From: PALSA-129 sp963842505 | GTDB taxonomy: Bacteria; Acidobacteriota; Terriglobia; Bryobacterales; Bryobacteraceae | Length of the DNA: 64,000 nt | Direction: 5' to 3' | Assembly (NCBI GenBank): GCA_963842505.1 | Contig: CAWJGZ010000003.1 | Span: forward strand, 1 to 64,000 | Shown here: piece after piece, positions 8,110-17,911 of the stretch | How the letters are laid out: every line of letters begins with the position of its first letter | How positions within the stretch are numbered: position 1 is the first letter of the stretch | Notes under the pieces: model-generated | What the model saw: only the letters and a program-made list of their open reading frames with translations | What the model was told of the DNA's origin: nothing | Databases searched by the model: none | Made by a program: the position numbers and the translations under genes

Positions 8110-8117
8110 AACGTTTA
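8108..8117. promoter_or_regulatory. LacI-type operator O2
   Basis: Perfect palindrome TAAACGTTTA within ATATAAACGTTTAAGT. The CG-centred core is typical of LacI-family operators. Located 25 bp upstream of the regulator's TTG start, so it should allow autorepression. Centre-to-centre distance to the other operator is 81 bp. Confidence 0.75.
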
Positions 8118-8173
8118 AGTAATCTTCCTGCAGGCCGTCGTTTTGCACCTAGTTGAAGCATAGCATTATTTTC

Positions 8174-8202
8174 TTGACACGTAAATAGTAAACGTTTATA
8201 CT
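8174..8202 (+). promoter_or_regulatory. sigma-70 promoter of the TonB-receptor operon
   Basis: TTGACA at 8174-8179 and TATACT at 8197-8202 with an ideal 17-bp spacer. The operator at 8189-8198 covers the spacer end and the first two bases of the -10 box, so repressor binding would block RNA polymerase. The start codon of the receptor is 35 bp downstream of the -10 box. Confidence 0.8.
8189..8198. promoter_or_regulatory. LacI-type operator O1
   Basis: TAAACGTTTA within AGTAAACGTTTATAC, identical to the core at 8108-8117. It overlaps the -10 element of the rightward promoter. Confidence 0.8.
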
Positions 8203-8236
8203 CCCTAGGAACTAGTTATTTAAGGTGGAGGTAGCT

Positions 8237-11200
8237 ATGGGTCTGAAGCCACGTTGCCTGCTCGCTTTCTTCGCTTTCGTGACAATGTTGAGCGCACAGG
8301 AGTTCCGCGCCACAGTAACCGGCCAGGTCACCGACAAATCCGGCGCCGTCATGCCCGGCGTGGCCGTGCTAATCACCAACGTAGATACCGCCGAGGTCAC
8401 CAGAGCCGTCACCACCGCCCAAGGTGACTACACATTGCCCTTTCTCCTCCCGGGGAAGTACCGCCTGACGGTAGCGGCGGCGGGGTTCAAAGGCTACGTT
8501 CGGGACGGTATCGTCCTGAATGTGGGCGACACACTTGGCGTCGACATTCAGATGGATCTTGGTCTAGCCAGCGAATCCGTCACCGTGTCAGCCAACGCGC
8601 TCCAACTGCAAACCGAAAGCGCCGAAAGAGGACTGGTGGTCGACCAGATGGCCGTCACCGAGTTGCCGCTCAATGCGCGCAACCCGTACATGCTCGCCAA
8701 CCTGTCGGCTGGCGTGACCTATAACGGATCCCTGATGTACCAGCGCCCCTTCGATAACGGCGCCATCGCCGACTGGGCGGTCAACGGCGGCTTGGACCGC
8801 ACCAACGAGTTTCTACTCGACGGCGCTCCCAATGACGCACAGGCAGGCGCGAATAATATCGCGTTCGTGGTTCCGGTCGATTCCACCCAGGAATTCAAGA
8901 TCCAAACCAACGTTTACGACGCTTCTTATGGCAAGACCGGCGGCGGCGTGATCAACGTCAGCACCAAGAACGGCACGAACGAATATCATGGCACAGGCTA
9001 TGAGTTCGCGCGTCGCAACGCCCTGGACGCGAATTCGTTCCAGAATAACTCCACGGGCTCGCCGAAAAGCGGCCACCTTCTGGACCAGTACGGAGGATCC
9101 ATCGGCGGACCCCTCAGCATCCCGAAGCTTTATAACGGCAAGAATAGGAGCTTCTTCTTTTTCAACTATGAGGGCTACCGCGAAAACACTCCGTCGCCGG
9201 AGACCCAATCGGTTCCCACGGCGGCCGAACTGGGGGGCGATTTCAGCCTCCTGACCAATTCCGCCGGCAATAAAATCACGATCTACGATCCCGACAGCGC
9301 CGTCATCAGCGGCACCACGGTGACTCGCACGCCGTTCCCCAACAACCAGATCCCCACAAGCCGGCTGGGCCCCATCGCCCTTAACATCGCCAAGCTGTAC
9401 CCCGCACCCAATACCACGACTCCCGGGTCGGGTTACGGGCAGAACAACCTCCTCATTCCCGGCGGCGTCAATCCCACGCATGACGATTTCTACAATACAG
9501 TCGACCGGTTTGACGAAAACCTGGGGGACAAGAACCGTCTGTTCTTCCGCAACGGCAGCAACGATCGCACCGAGTACAACTCCCGCAACGGTTTCACGGG
9601 CGAGGGATATTCCGGTTCCGACCCGCTAAAGCGCATTAATGACGCGTACGCTCTCGACTGGGTCAGCACCATTACCCCCACGCTGATTACCGATTTCCGC
9701 GTGTCGTATTCGCGGTATGTCGAGGGTACCCGCACCGATCTCAACAAGGGGAGCCCGACTCAGTTTGGTTTCCCGCAATCGCTCATCTCCCAGCTTCCCG
9801 TGCCTAATTACATCGGCTCCTATGCCGTCAGCACTAACCCTGGTGAAACTACAATTGGCGCGGCGCCCTTTAACTTCAATTACACCAACGCCGCATCTTT
9901 GGCCGGCACGGTCACCAAGATTATCGGCCGGCACTCCCTCAAGTTCGGCGTGGACATCCGCCGCATCCAGTACGACTTAGTCAACTATGGGAACAATTTC
10001 TCCTGGACCTTCGGCTCTACCTGGACCCAGCAAAACTACACCGGCGCCAGCGCCACCACCGGCAGCGGCCTCGCATCTTTCCTGCTGGGCCTGCCGACCG
10101 CCGGCGATGTGGACAATGAGGCCTACCCCTCGTACGTGTATCGCTACACTGCGGGTTACATTCAGGACGATTGGAAATTCGGCAGCAAGCTGACTTTCAA
10201 CCTGGGCATCCGCTACGATGTATACCCCGCCATAACCGAACGGTACAGCCGGCTGCAGGACGGCTTCTCCACTGCCGTGAATCCCATCAATGCGGCGGTG
10301 CAGGCGGCGCAACCCGGGTTCCCCACGGTTACCGGCGGCCTGCAGTACGTGCAGCCCGGCCAGGGGAACTCCAATGTGGACTGGACAGGAATCCAGGGCC
10401 GATTTGGCATGGCTTACCAGATTAGCTCCAAGCTGGTATTTCGCGGGGGCTGGGGCCGGTACATGCTCGATCCCACCAACGACGCGATGGAGAGTGGCGG
10501 CTACACTATCTCGACCGCGCTGGTGCCCTCGCTGAATAGCAATATGACCCCCATTATCGCCAACAGCCCCACCAACCCCAACGGCATCCTGAGCAATCCC
10601 TATCCCAATGGCATTCTGCAGCCCACCGGCAACTCGCTGGGAATGCAATCGCTCATGGGAGGGAGCGTCACCTTTTTCAATAAGAATTTGAGGCTGCCGT
10701 ATGTCGCCATGTTCTCGGCCGGATTCCAGTACGAAGTGTCCAAGCAAACCCGCTTGGAACTGTCCTATGTTGGCAATCGCGGCTATCACCTGGAAGCCAA
10801 CGAAAATCTGGATGTGTTGCCCTTGTCGGTGCGGAACCAGTGCAATCCGCTGGTAGGCGGCAACGGGACCTACTGCGACACGTTACTGCCAAACCCGTTC
10901 TACGGCTTGCCAAACATGACGGGAACGTTGCTGACCAACCCCACCGTCACCCGCGCCCAGCTCAGCCTGCCTTACCCGCAGTTTACCCAAGTGACCGAGG
11001 ACGGCCTGAATCTCGGCAAGAGTTGGTATAACGGCTTGCAGGCTACTTATACCGTTCGGGCCGCCGCCGGCTTGAGCGCCACAGTGGGTTATACCTACTC
11101 CAAGGTCGTCGAGCAAGGCAACTACGCGGGCACCGAAGCGGGGACGGGCGGCGGCAGCTACGCCGCCAACGCCTACATGGACCCCGAGAACGGCGTGCTG

Positions 11201-11863
11201 GAGCGCAGCGTGGCCGGCTTCAACAAACCCAACGTGTTCAAACTCAGCACCATCTGGCAGATTCCCGTCGGCCGGGGCAGGCATTTCCTTTCCAACGCCA
11301 GTCGTCTGGTCGATGCCGTCCTGGGAGGGTGGCAGCACACCTTCCTGCTCCAGTATGGCTCCGGCCTCCCCTGGACGCTTCCCACCAATGCGATCATGGT
11401 TCGCAATCCCTCCGAGCCCGGCGGCGTCAACTTCAAGCAGTCCGTGGTCCAGGGTGTCTATCCCTGCGTCGCCCAGATGGCCGAAAATGGCGCGCTCACT
11501 CTCGAAAGTTACAGCGCCAGCGTTCCGGGTTGCAGTCTGAGCACCATCGACTTCATCGCACTGCCCGTAACGACCATCACTTACTCACCTGCCGAGACGC
11601 CCGCGCGCACCGATGTCATACGCTTGCAAACCAAGCCGGTGCCCGATATGTCGCTCTCCAAGATGTTCACCTTCACGGAGCGCTTCAAGTTCCAGTTCCG
11701 CGCTGAGTGGTTCAACATTTTCAACTCTTACTCGCTGTATTCCACCAGTTGGAACAGCACCTTGACCAGCTCGAACTTCGGGCAAATCACCCCGGGAACG
11801 GCCGGCCAAACCGCGGCCAGTACGCCGCGCTATCTGCAACTCGGGTTTAAGTTCATTTTCTAA
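8237..11863 (+). CDS. Oar-type TonB-dependent receptor with carboxypeptidase-regulatory domain
   Basis: 1208 aa. The ATG at 8237 is chosen because AGGTGGAGG ends six bases upstream; a GTG at 8225 would lie inside that site. A signal peptide (to about SAQ) is followed by a carboxypeptidase-regulatory/Ig-like domain (about 25-115: GQVTDKSGAVMPGVAVLITN), a plug domain (about 125-240) and a long outer-membrane beta-barrel ending in the aromatic C-terminus LGFKFIF. This architecture is the usual outer-membrane importer in Acidobacteria. It heads a rightward run with GH27 and an SSS symporter under a LacI-controlled promoter, so alpha-galactosides are the likely cargo (inference). Confidence 0.93.
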   Translation: MGLKPRCLLAFFAFVTMLSAQEFRATVTGQVTDKSGAVMPGVAVLITNVDTAEVTRAVTTAQGDYTLPFLLPGKYRLTVAAAGFKGYVRDGIVLNVGDTLGVDIQMDLGLASESVTVSANALQLQTESAERGLVVDQMAVTELPLNARNPYMLANLSAGVTYNGSLMYQRPFDNGAIADWAVNGGLDRTNEFLLDGAPNDAQAGANNIAFVVPVDSTQEFKIQTNVYDASYGKTGGGVINVSTKNGTNEYHGTGYEFARRNALDANSFQNNSTGSPKSGHLLDQYGGSIGGPLSIPKLYNGKNRSFFFFNYEGYRENTPSPETQSVPTAAELGGDFSLLTNSAGNKITIYDPDSAVISGTTVTRTPFPNNQIPTSRLGPIALNIAKLYPAPNTTTPGSGYGQNNLLIPGGVNPTHDDFYNTVDRFDENLGDKNRLFFRNGSNDRTEYNSRNGFTGEGYSGSDPLKRINDAYALDWVSTITPTLITDFRVSYSRYVEGTRTDLNKGSPTQFGFPQSLISQLPVPNYIGSYAVSTNPGETTIGAAPFNFNYTNAASLAGTVTKIIGRHSLKFGVDIRRIQYDLVNYGNNFSWTFGSTWTQQNYTGASATTGSGLASFLLGLPTAGDVDNEAYPSYVYRYTAGYIQDDWKFGSKLTFNLGIRYDVYPAITERYSRLQDGFSTAVNPINAAVQAAQPGFPTVTGGLQYVQPGQGNSNVDWTGIQGRFGMAYQISSKLVFRGGWGRYMLDPTNDAMESGGYTISTALVPSLNSNMTPIIANSPTNPNGILSNPYPNGILQPTGNSLGMQSLMGGSVTFFNKNLRLPYVAMFSAGFQYEVSKQTRLELSYVGNRGYHLEANENLDVLPLSVRNQCNPLVGGNGTYCDTLLPNPFYGLPNMTGTLLTNPTVTRAQLSLPYPQFTQVTEDGLNLGKSWYNGLQATYTVRAAAGLSATVGYTYSKVVEQGNYAGTEAGTGGGSYAANAYMDPENGVLERSVAGFNKPNVFKLSTIWQIPVGRGRHFLSNASRLVDAVLGGWQHTFLLQYGSGLPWTLPTNAIMVRNPSEPGGVNFKQSVVQGVYPCVAQMAENGALTLESYSASVPGCSLSTIDFIALPVTTITYSPAETPARTDVIRLQTKPVPDMSLSKMFTFTERFKFQFRAEWFNIFNSYSLYSTSWNSTLTSSNFGQITPGTAGQTAASTPRYLQLGFKFIF

Positions 11864-11972
11864 GGTTGAAGAAGTTGACACCATGGGCAGAGCCGGACCA
11901 GGGTGTCCGGCGCTGGCGGGGTGCCGGCCCCACATAAACGCGGAAAGCCGTGATATTCGATTGGAGAAAGAC

Positions 11973-13532
11973 ATGAAGAGACTGGCACAGGCGCTGGCGG
12001 GCATCATCGCGTTTTCACTTCTGTTGTGCGCCCAGACGCCCTTCACGGGGCGGTGGCTGGCGCAGACGGCGGGTCCTGGCGGGGAGATGCGGGAAACCAC
12101 GTATTTTCTCACCCAGACAGGGAATTCGCTCACTGGTGCGATTCTGAACGGTTATCGTACGCAGCGGTTCAGCGAAGGGAAAGTGGACGGCAATCAGGCC
12201 ACCTGGGCCGTGACTACGCGGTTTGGCGACCAGGAGCGCCGCGTGGAATACCACGCGCGGTTGGACGGCGATGCGCTCATCATCGCCATGCCGGCCGGGG
12301 GGCGTGGTGGTCCGGGAGGCCAGCCCGGAGCGGGCGCAGGGCCGCCACGTGACGTGACAGCCAAGAGAGTCTCTAACGATGGCACCGTGATCGGGCCTTT
12401 TGCGAACCTGCCTAAAATCACGTTGCCGGCGCTGCACACGGTGAAGGACAACGGCCTCGCGCGCACGCCGCCGATGGGATGGAACAGTTGGAATCGTTTC
12501 CGGCGCGAGGTGGACGACAAGACGGTGCGGGAAATCGCCGACGCCGTGGCCGCCAACGGCATGAGGGATGCCGGATACATTTATATCAACATAGACGACA
12601 CGTGGGAGGGCGAGCGGGATAAGGACGGCAACATACAGGCGAACAGTAAGTTCCCCGACATGAAAGCTCTGGCGGACTATGTTCACGCCAAAGGGCTCAA
12701 GCTGGGCATTTACTCTTCGCCCGGACCCAAGACCTGTGCGGGCTTTGAGGGAAGTTACGCGCACGAGGCACACGACGCGAGAACCTGGGCTAAGTGGGGG
12801 ATCGATTACCTGAAGTACGACTGGTGCAGCGCCTCGGAGATGTTCCAGCCAAGCGATATGCCCGCCGTATACCAGATCATGGGCGACGCCTTGCGGGCCT
12901 CCGGCCGTCCGATTGTGTTCAGCCTGTGCCAGTACGGGCAGGAGCACGTGGAATCCTGGGGAGCGCAGGTCGGCGGGAACCTTTGGCGCACCACCGGCGA
13001 TATCCGGGACACGTGGCAATCCGTGGCGGACATCGGCTTCGACAGGCAGGTAAGGCTCGAAAGATCCGCCGGACCAGGCCACTGGAACGACCCCGACATG
13101 CTGGAAATCGGTAATGGCGGGATGAACGAAACCGAATACCGCACGCACATGATCCTGTGGAGCCTGCTGGCTGCTCCCCTATTGGCGGGCAACGATCTGC
13201 GCACGGTGGCGCCGCCGATCCTCGACATCTTGACCAACCGCGAAGTAATCGCGGTGGATCAGGACAAACTGGGCCGCCAGGCCGTTCGGCTGGCCAAAAA
13301 CGGCGACCTGGAAGTCTGGGCGCGGCCGCTGGCCGATGGCAGCCAGGCTGTGGGACTGTTTAACCGGGGCGAATCCGTCGCGGTGGTGAAGGCCGCCTGG
13401 AGCGATCTTGGACTGAAGGGCGCGCAAAAGGTTCGCGACCTCTGGGCCCATGCCGGCCGCGGTTCGTTCACCGGCGAATACGCGGCGCAGGTTCCGGCGC
13501 ACGGAGCGGTGCTGGTCAAGGTGGGGCAATAA
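11973..13532 (+). CDS. secreted GH27 alpha-galactosidase
   Basis: 519 aa from the ATG at 11973 (ggagaaag just upstream); a longer frame from 11883 adds 30 residues ahead of an obvious signal peptide (MKRLAQALAGIIAFSLLLCA), so the shorter start is used. Same architecture as the enzyme at 5484-7046: N-terminal beta-sandwich (about 22-105), Gly-rich linker (108-125), GH27 barrel from TPPMGWNSWNRF, nucleophile Asp283 in LKYDWCS, acid/base Asp343 in WRTTGDIRDTW, and a C-terminal beta domain. All catalytic residues are present. It should remove terminal alpha-galactose from oligosaccharides or polysaccharides. It follows the receptor by 109 bp. Confidence 0.95.
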   Translation: MKRLAQALAGIIAFSLLLCAQTPFTGRWLAQTAGPGGEMRETTYFLTQTGNSLTGAILNGYRTQRFSEGKVDGNQATWAVTTRFGDQERRVEYHARLDGDALIIAMPAGGRGGPGGQPGAGAGPPRDVTAKRVSNDGTVIGPFANLPKITLPALHTVKDNGLARTPPMGWNSWNRFRREVDDKTVREIADAVAANGMRDAGYIYINIDDTWEGERDKDGNIQANSKFPDMKALADYVHAKGLKLGIYSSPGPKTCAGFEGSYAHEAHDARTWAKWGIDYLKYDWCSASEMFQPSDMPAVYQIMGDALRASGRPIVFSLCQYGQEHVESWGAQVGGNLWRTTGDIRDTWQSVADIGFDRQVRLERSAGPGHWNDPDMLEIGNGGMNETEYRTHMILWSLLAAPLLAGNDLRTVAPPILDILTNREVIAVDQDKLGRQAVRLAKNGDLEVWARPLADGSQAVGLFNRGESVAVVKAAWSDLGLKGAQKVRDLWAHAGRGSFTGEYAAQVPAHGAVLVKVGQ

Positions 13533-13604
13533 AGAAACAGCTTTCATCCGCTGGCCATTTGGTGTTCCAAAATTGCCTCCCGTAGATAGGAGAGGACACT
13601 TCCT

Positions 13605-15275
13605 TTGAAGCTTGGAGCTGTCGACTACGTCATTCTGGCCACTTATTTTGCCTTTGTCATCGGCATCGGCTGGATGCTGCGCAAAAAGGTTTCGACCAGC
13701 GGAGATTTCCTGCTCTCCGGACGCTCCGTCCCGGTGTGGATCACCAGCCTGGCGTTCATTGCCGCCAACCTGGGCGCGCAGGAACTGATCGGAATGGCGG
13801 CATCCGGCGCCAAGTATGGCATCATGACCGCCCACTTCTATTGGGTCGGCGCCATCCCGGCCATGCTCTTCATGGGCATCTTCATGATGCCCTTCTATTA
13901 CGGCAGCAAGGCCCGGTCCGTGCCCGAGTACCTCAAGCTGCGCTTCGACGAGAAGACGCGCGGCTTCAACGCCTTCACCTTCGCGGTGATGACCGTCTTT
14001 TCTTCGGGCATTTCCATGTACGCCCTGGGGCTGCTGCTGCACCTGGTCCTGAACTGGAATTTCAGCACCTCGGTGCTGGCGTCGGCGGCCATCGTCCTCG
14101 CCTATACGTACCTCGGCGGGCTGACCAGCGCGATCTACAACGAGGTTCTGCAATTCTTCCTGATCGTGGCGGGCTTCGCGCCGCTGGCGATTCTCTCCTG
14201 CGCCAAGGCGGGCGGATGGCAGGGCATCGTGTCGCGCCTGCCCGCCAATATGACGCACTCGTGGCATTACATGGGAAGCGCCAGCCGGAATCCCATGGGC
14301 GTGGAACTGTTCGGCATGGTGGCGGGCCTGGGGTTCGTGCTGAGCTTCGGCTACTGGTGCACCAACTTCCTGGTCGTGCAGCGCGCCATGGCCGCCGATT
14401 CGATGTCCGCCGCACGCCGCACCCCGCTGATCGGCACGATTCCCAAAATGTTCCTGCCGTTCGTGGTGATTCTGCCCGGCATCGCCGCCGTGGCCCTGGC
14501 GAAAATGGCCGGAGCCGACGGCACGCATCTGTATGAGCTGCCGCTCAAGGTCGGTACTACGGTCAAGGACTACGACCAGGTGCTCACCACGCTGATGGCC
14601 CGCTTCTATCCGGCCGGCCTGCTGGGGGTGGGGCTCACGGGGTTGATGGCGTCGTTTATGTCCGGCATGGCGGGGAACGTTACGGCGTTCAATACCGTGT
14701 TCACTTACGACATCTACCAGAGTTACATCCACCAGGGCGCCCCCGACAGTCACTATCTGAAGGTGGGCCGCATGACCACTATCGTGGGCGTGGCGCTGTC
14801 GGTGGGGGCGGCCTACCTGGCGCAGTATTACAACAACATCATGGATCTGCTGCAGTTTGTATTCGGCTTCGTGAACGCGCCCCTGTTCGCCACCTTTCTA
14901 CTGGGCATGTTCTGGAAGCGGACCACGGCACATGGCGCATTCTCCGGGCTGGTGGGTGGCACCCTCGCCGCATCGCTCACCTGGGGGCTCACGGTGGCCG
15001 AAGGGAAGGGCGGCGTGTTCGGCACGGTTTACACGTTCCCCTCGGTGATGGCGCAGAATTTCTGGATCGCGATTTTCGCCTGGAGCACCTGCTTCGTCGT
15101 GACCGTGGGGGTGAGCATGATGAGCGCCGCGCGTCCGGAAAAGGAATTAGAAGGCTTAGTGTACGGCCTCACGAAGATCCGGCATGACGAAGCGGCGAAG
15201 TGGTATCAACGCCCGGCGCCGCTGGCCATCGGCGTGTCGGCCCTGGTGATTTTTCTGAACATTTGGTTCGCATAA
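13605..15275 (+). CDS. sodium:solute symporter (SSS family)
   Basis: 556 aa, starting at a TTG with AGGAGAGG nine bases upstream. About 13-14 hydrophobic segments; the N-terminus DYVILATYFAFVIGIGWMLR then FLLSGRSVPVWITSLAFIA are characteristic of the SSS/SGLT family. It is a cytoplasmic-membrane importer coupled to sodium. Its place after the TonB receptor and GH27 suggests uptake of galactose or a galactoside into the cytosol, where GalK acts (inference). Confidence 0.93.
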   Translation: MKLGAVDYVILATYFAFVIGIGWMLRKKVSTSGDFLLSGRSVPVWITSLAFIAANLGAQELIGMAASGAKYGIMTAHFYWVGAIPAMLFMGIFMMPFYYGSKARSVPEYLKLRFDEKTRGFNAFTFAVMTVFSSGISMYALGLLLHLVLNWNFSTSVLASAAIVLAYTYLGGLTSAIYNEVLQFFLIVAGFAPLAILSCAKAGGWQGIVSRLPANMTHSWHYMGSASRNPMGVELFGMVAGLGFVLSFGYWCTNFLVVQRAMAADSMSAARRTPLIGTIPKMFLPFVVILPGIAAVALAKMAGADGTHLYELPLKVGTTVKDYDQVLTTLMARFYPAGLLGVGLTGLMASFMSGMAGNVTAFNTVFTYDIYQSYIHQGAPDSHYLKVGRMTTIVGVALSVGAAYLAQYYNNIMDLLQFVFGFVNAPLFATFLLGMFWKRTTAHGAFSGLVGGTLAASLTWGLTVAEGKGGVFGTVYTFPSVMAQNFWIAIFAWSTCFVVTVGVSMMSAARPEKELEGLVYGLTKIRHDEAAKWYQRPAPLAIGVSALVIFLNIWFA

Positions 15276-15276
15276 T

Positions 15277-15492
15277 ATGCTGGATCTCAGAGTGCCTTCG
15301 GGCTGGTTCTTCTCGATACTCGGCGTCATCCTGGTCGGGCTGGGCATCATTGCGCCGGATCTGCGCGCGCCGTTGACGGACATCAACATCAACCTCTACT
15401 CGGGCCTTTCCATGCTGGTATTTGGAGCCTTTCTACTGTTGATGGCGCGGCGCGCGGCGCGCACGCGGCCCATGGGCGGGCCTAAGTGCTGA
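15277..15492 (+). CDS. small two-helix membrane protein
   Basis: 71 aa, one base after the symporter stop codon (TAA-t-ATG), so co-translated. Two hydrophobic helices (about 9-28 and 41-57) and a basic tail. No named family recognised; a similar small protein trailing an SSS transporter may be an accessory subunit, but that is inferred only from position. Confidence 0.75.
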   Translation: MLDLRVPSGWFFSILGVILVGLGIIAPDLRAPLTDININLYSGLSMLVFGAFLLLMARRAARTRPMGGPKC

Positions 15493-16208
15493 GTAATCTC
15501 GATCGAACATCTGGATCGCGGACCACGCACCCTCCGCGCGCGGGAACGCCATATTCGGCGGCGACAAAGCTCTACCAAGTTGGACTCGGCCGTCAACAAA
15601 CGCAACCTGTCAACCCTTCGATCACTTTTGGCGAGCATACAATGGTCCCCAAGGTCCGACGCTGCGCCATCGCGAATTCGACAAGAGGCCCGTCCGTCGC
15701 GGCGAACCAAACGTACCGGACCCATGGGGTGGCGTAGAGAAGCAGCTTGGCATCTCGGCGGGGCGCCCGGACAAGGGAGTATCCCGGACGTTTCGGTGAC
15801 CATTACGCGATCCGCACTATTCTGGATGAAAAGATGAACATCGAAACGCACCCGTGGTGGGTTGCCACCATTCCACCACCGCGCGGCGACGGCGCGAACG
15901 TGCGCGCCCGGTGCGCGGAACACCCCGCGAGCGTTATGGCGCGATATCGGCAGCCGCAGGCAAGCCGGCCAGCCGGGTTGTTTCCGAGTGCCCGGTGAAC
16001 CGAGCAGCGCAGTGCTAATTCACTTCTTTTGGAACGCGTTGTTAGGCCCTGCGTTACGCAGCATCTAAAGCCGGATGCTCGAAATGGTCATGTCCGGTTT
16101 GATGAGCGGGGCTGGGAAACGGGGCGGCGCTTCGGCGCCAGCGCTCGCGCCCGGCCTCGACTCCACCTCCAGGGGTTCACTTCAATGGGGACGTGAGTTC
16201 CCGTCGCC
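15493..16208. other. gene-free 716-bp stretch with intron remnant
   Basis: No intact gene. Open frames here are short and not family-like. The only recognisable element is the domain-V-like hairpin at 16068-16100, with the downstream sequence (VRFDERGWETG in translation) often seen after group II introns. I found no reverse transcriptase fragment. Confidence 0.5.
16068..16100 (+). mobile_element. group II intron domain V-like hairpin (remnant)
   Basis: 33 nt with the domain V layout: lower stem AAGCCGGAT pairing with GTCCGGTTT, including the AGC triad with its G-U wobble; a two-base AT bulge on the 3' strand; a short, imperfect upper stem; and a GAAA loop. This compact catalytic hairpin is the most conserved part of group II introns. 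No maturase gene, no GTGYG 5' end and no convincing domain VI were seen, so it is probably the 3' remnant of a dead copy. Confidence 0.5.
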
Positions 16209-17332
16209 CTATCTGCGACCCAACCGGCTCTGGCATTCTCTCTCTCCTCTGGCGATCCGCTCCAGTTGGAGACGGTCAATTCCGGTGCCCAGTCGCCTAA
16301 CGATAATGTACCCGCGTGCCAGCTCATAGAAATGCAGTGCCCGGTGATGGTTCCCGTGAAGAGTCGCGATCTCTGCCTCCACTAGAGCGGTGGATGTGGG
16401 CTGGTTCAGATGGAGAGCCCGCTTGAGCCACACTTGAGCGTTTCCCGCATTCCTGCGAACGGTCGCATTCACGAAAGCTGCCTCCAGGAAGACAGCCTGA
16501 CGCACCGTGCTACTGCATGCCGATGAAGAACCCAGCGACTGTTCGAGGTGCTGCAGAGCTATGTCATGGTTGCCTTGACTCATCCGCCGGAAATAGGCGA
16601 ACAATTGACATTGGGAATAATTGGCGGTTCCAGGGTCCATTTGGAGCATGATCTCAAAGGCTCGGGCGTTCCAATCGCGTGGTGGAACACCATTCATGTC
16701 CTGACCTAGCACTTGTGCGGCGGCCAGAGACCATCTCGCCGCTTCAGGAGTTTTGCGGTGCATGAGGAGTGAGCGAGCATCTGACCCGAACACACCGTTG
16801 TACAGGAGTAGAAGCACATTCGCCAGGAAAAAGCATCCCATCCAACTGTGCACGTCTCCATGACGCCAGACATCCCAACCGGAGCCTGCCGCCAGGAGGA
16901 TGCTTGCCAAAGGGCCACCCGCCAGCGTCCAGACCTGCCGTGACAGTTGAGACTCATCCACCGGAGGCAAAGGTTTGACAAACCCGCTGAACAGCAGTCT
17001 TCGATGATCAAAGTCCCAATGCCAATACGGCCCGGATTTGAACAGGGTAAGGCCACTCACCGAAAATGCCCCAATGCCCCTTGCGCAGACAATTGCGACT
17101 AAAGGTGGCCACCTTCATGCGATGCCACGGCCGCAACAAGTGCAAGGGGAGCCAGAAACCATTTAGACCTCAGAACGGCGAGCCCAATACCCAGGACCAA
17201 CGCCAGGGCGAGGGCCTCAGTGGCAGCGCGCCCAAAGTTGACTGGGGATGGGGGTGGCGGCTCTTGAAGCAGATCGAGAATTGGCGTTTTCGCCATACCG
17301 ATGCAGGAAGAACAGAACGTGGTAGGGAACAA
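16209..17332 (-). pseudogene. M50-like membrane metalloprotease, frameshifted
   Basis: Two leftward frames make one protein. The first (17332-17099) has a signal-like start, a hydrophobic helix (EALALALVLGIGLAVL) and a zinc motif HEGGH in VASHEGGHL, then hits TAG at 17101-17099. Adding one T there continues as LVAIVCARGIGAFSVSGLTL into the second frame (ending 16209), which has more membrane segments (WTLAGGPLASILLAAGSGWD; CFFLANVLLLLYNGVFGSD) and a TPR-like helical C-terminus. HExxH followed by a second membrane segment with AGGP fits M50 (site-2-protease-like). One base is missing, so this is a recent pseudogene or a sequencing error. Confidence 0.65.
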
Positions 17333-17911
17333 GGACGCGCCAGACCAGGACTTCCACCACCTGACCCTTACGCAACAATATTCTCTGGAAAGCTACTGCG
17401 ACACTTTAGCATAGGAAGCATCACTGTGGGGGCCGCTTCGAGATTTTGGATGCTGTATTGTTGGGTGTTTTTTTTTGGCGCATCGCGCGTGCTTGCCAGA
17501 CGCCCGTAACTCTATGAGGAATTTGTAGCGCTAAGAAGACCGGGAGAGGTTGTCACAGCACTAGTCGTGGAACGGGCCACACCGGTGCCCTGCGGCACTT
17601 GGCCGCGTAGCCGACTCCTGGAACTGCCCGGTCTGCAAAGGCCTCGGCTTCGGTGTTTCGGGAAGCTCGAAAAAGGCGCTCCGGCCGGATCGTCGCCACT
17701 TCGGAAAGTGTGGCCGGCGCAGCCATTAGGGCGCCGACAACGGGTTTTTGGGAGGGCCTTGTTCGTTGATATCGTTAGCCCCCTGTGCGCCAGAACGGGA
17801 CTCCGCGCTGGAAACGTCCTTATGCGGGCTCGTGGTGGGATCCTGGCCTGAGCGGGCGAACGTGTTCATGCGCGGGAAGCGGAGCCGGGCTTCAGCATGC
17901 GGCTGCGTAGT
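17333..17911. other. gene-free 579-bp stretch
   Basis: No gene recognised. It includes a run of ten T residues near 17467. Rightward frames are short and have no family likeness. It separates two leftward genes of the decayed island. Confidence 0.4.

Noticed and set aside
12015..14753. Long leftward frames over the second GH27 and the symporter
   Set aside because: Antisense shadows; the forward frames have full family motifs.
15396..15923. 175-codon leftward frame
   Set aside because: Arg-rich, no family likeness, overlaps the small membrane protein gene on the other strand.
16038..16060. Integron attC-like core (gttaggc)
   Set aside because: Only one core, with no paired RYYYAAC end, no cassette and no integron integrase.
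15493..16208. Duplicate of the tRNA-Glu 3' end as an attachment site
   Set aside because: I looked for the T-arm/acceptor sequence at the left side of the island and did not find it.
17567..17851. 94-codon rightward frame in the island
   Set aside because: No family likeness or ribosome binding site; composition like noncoding GC-rich DNA.
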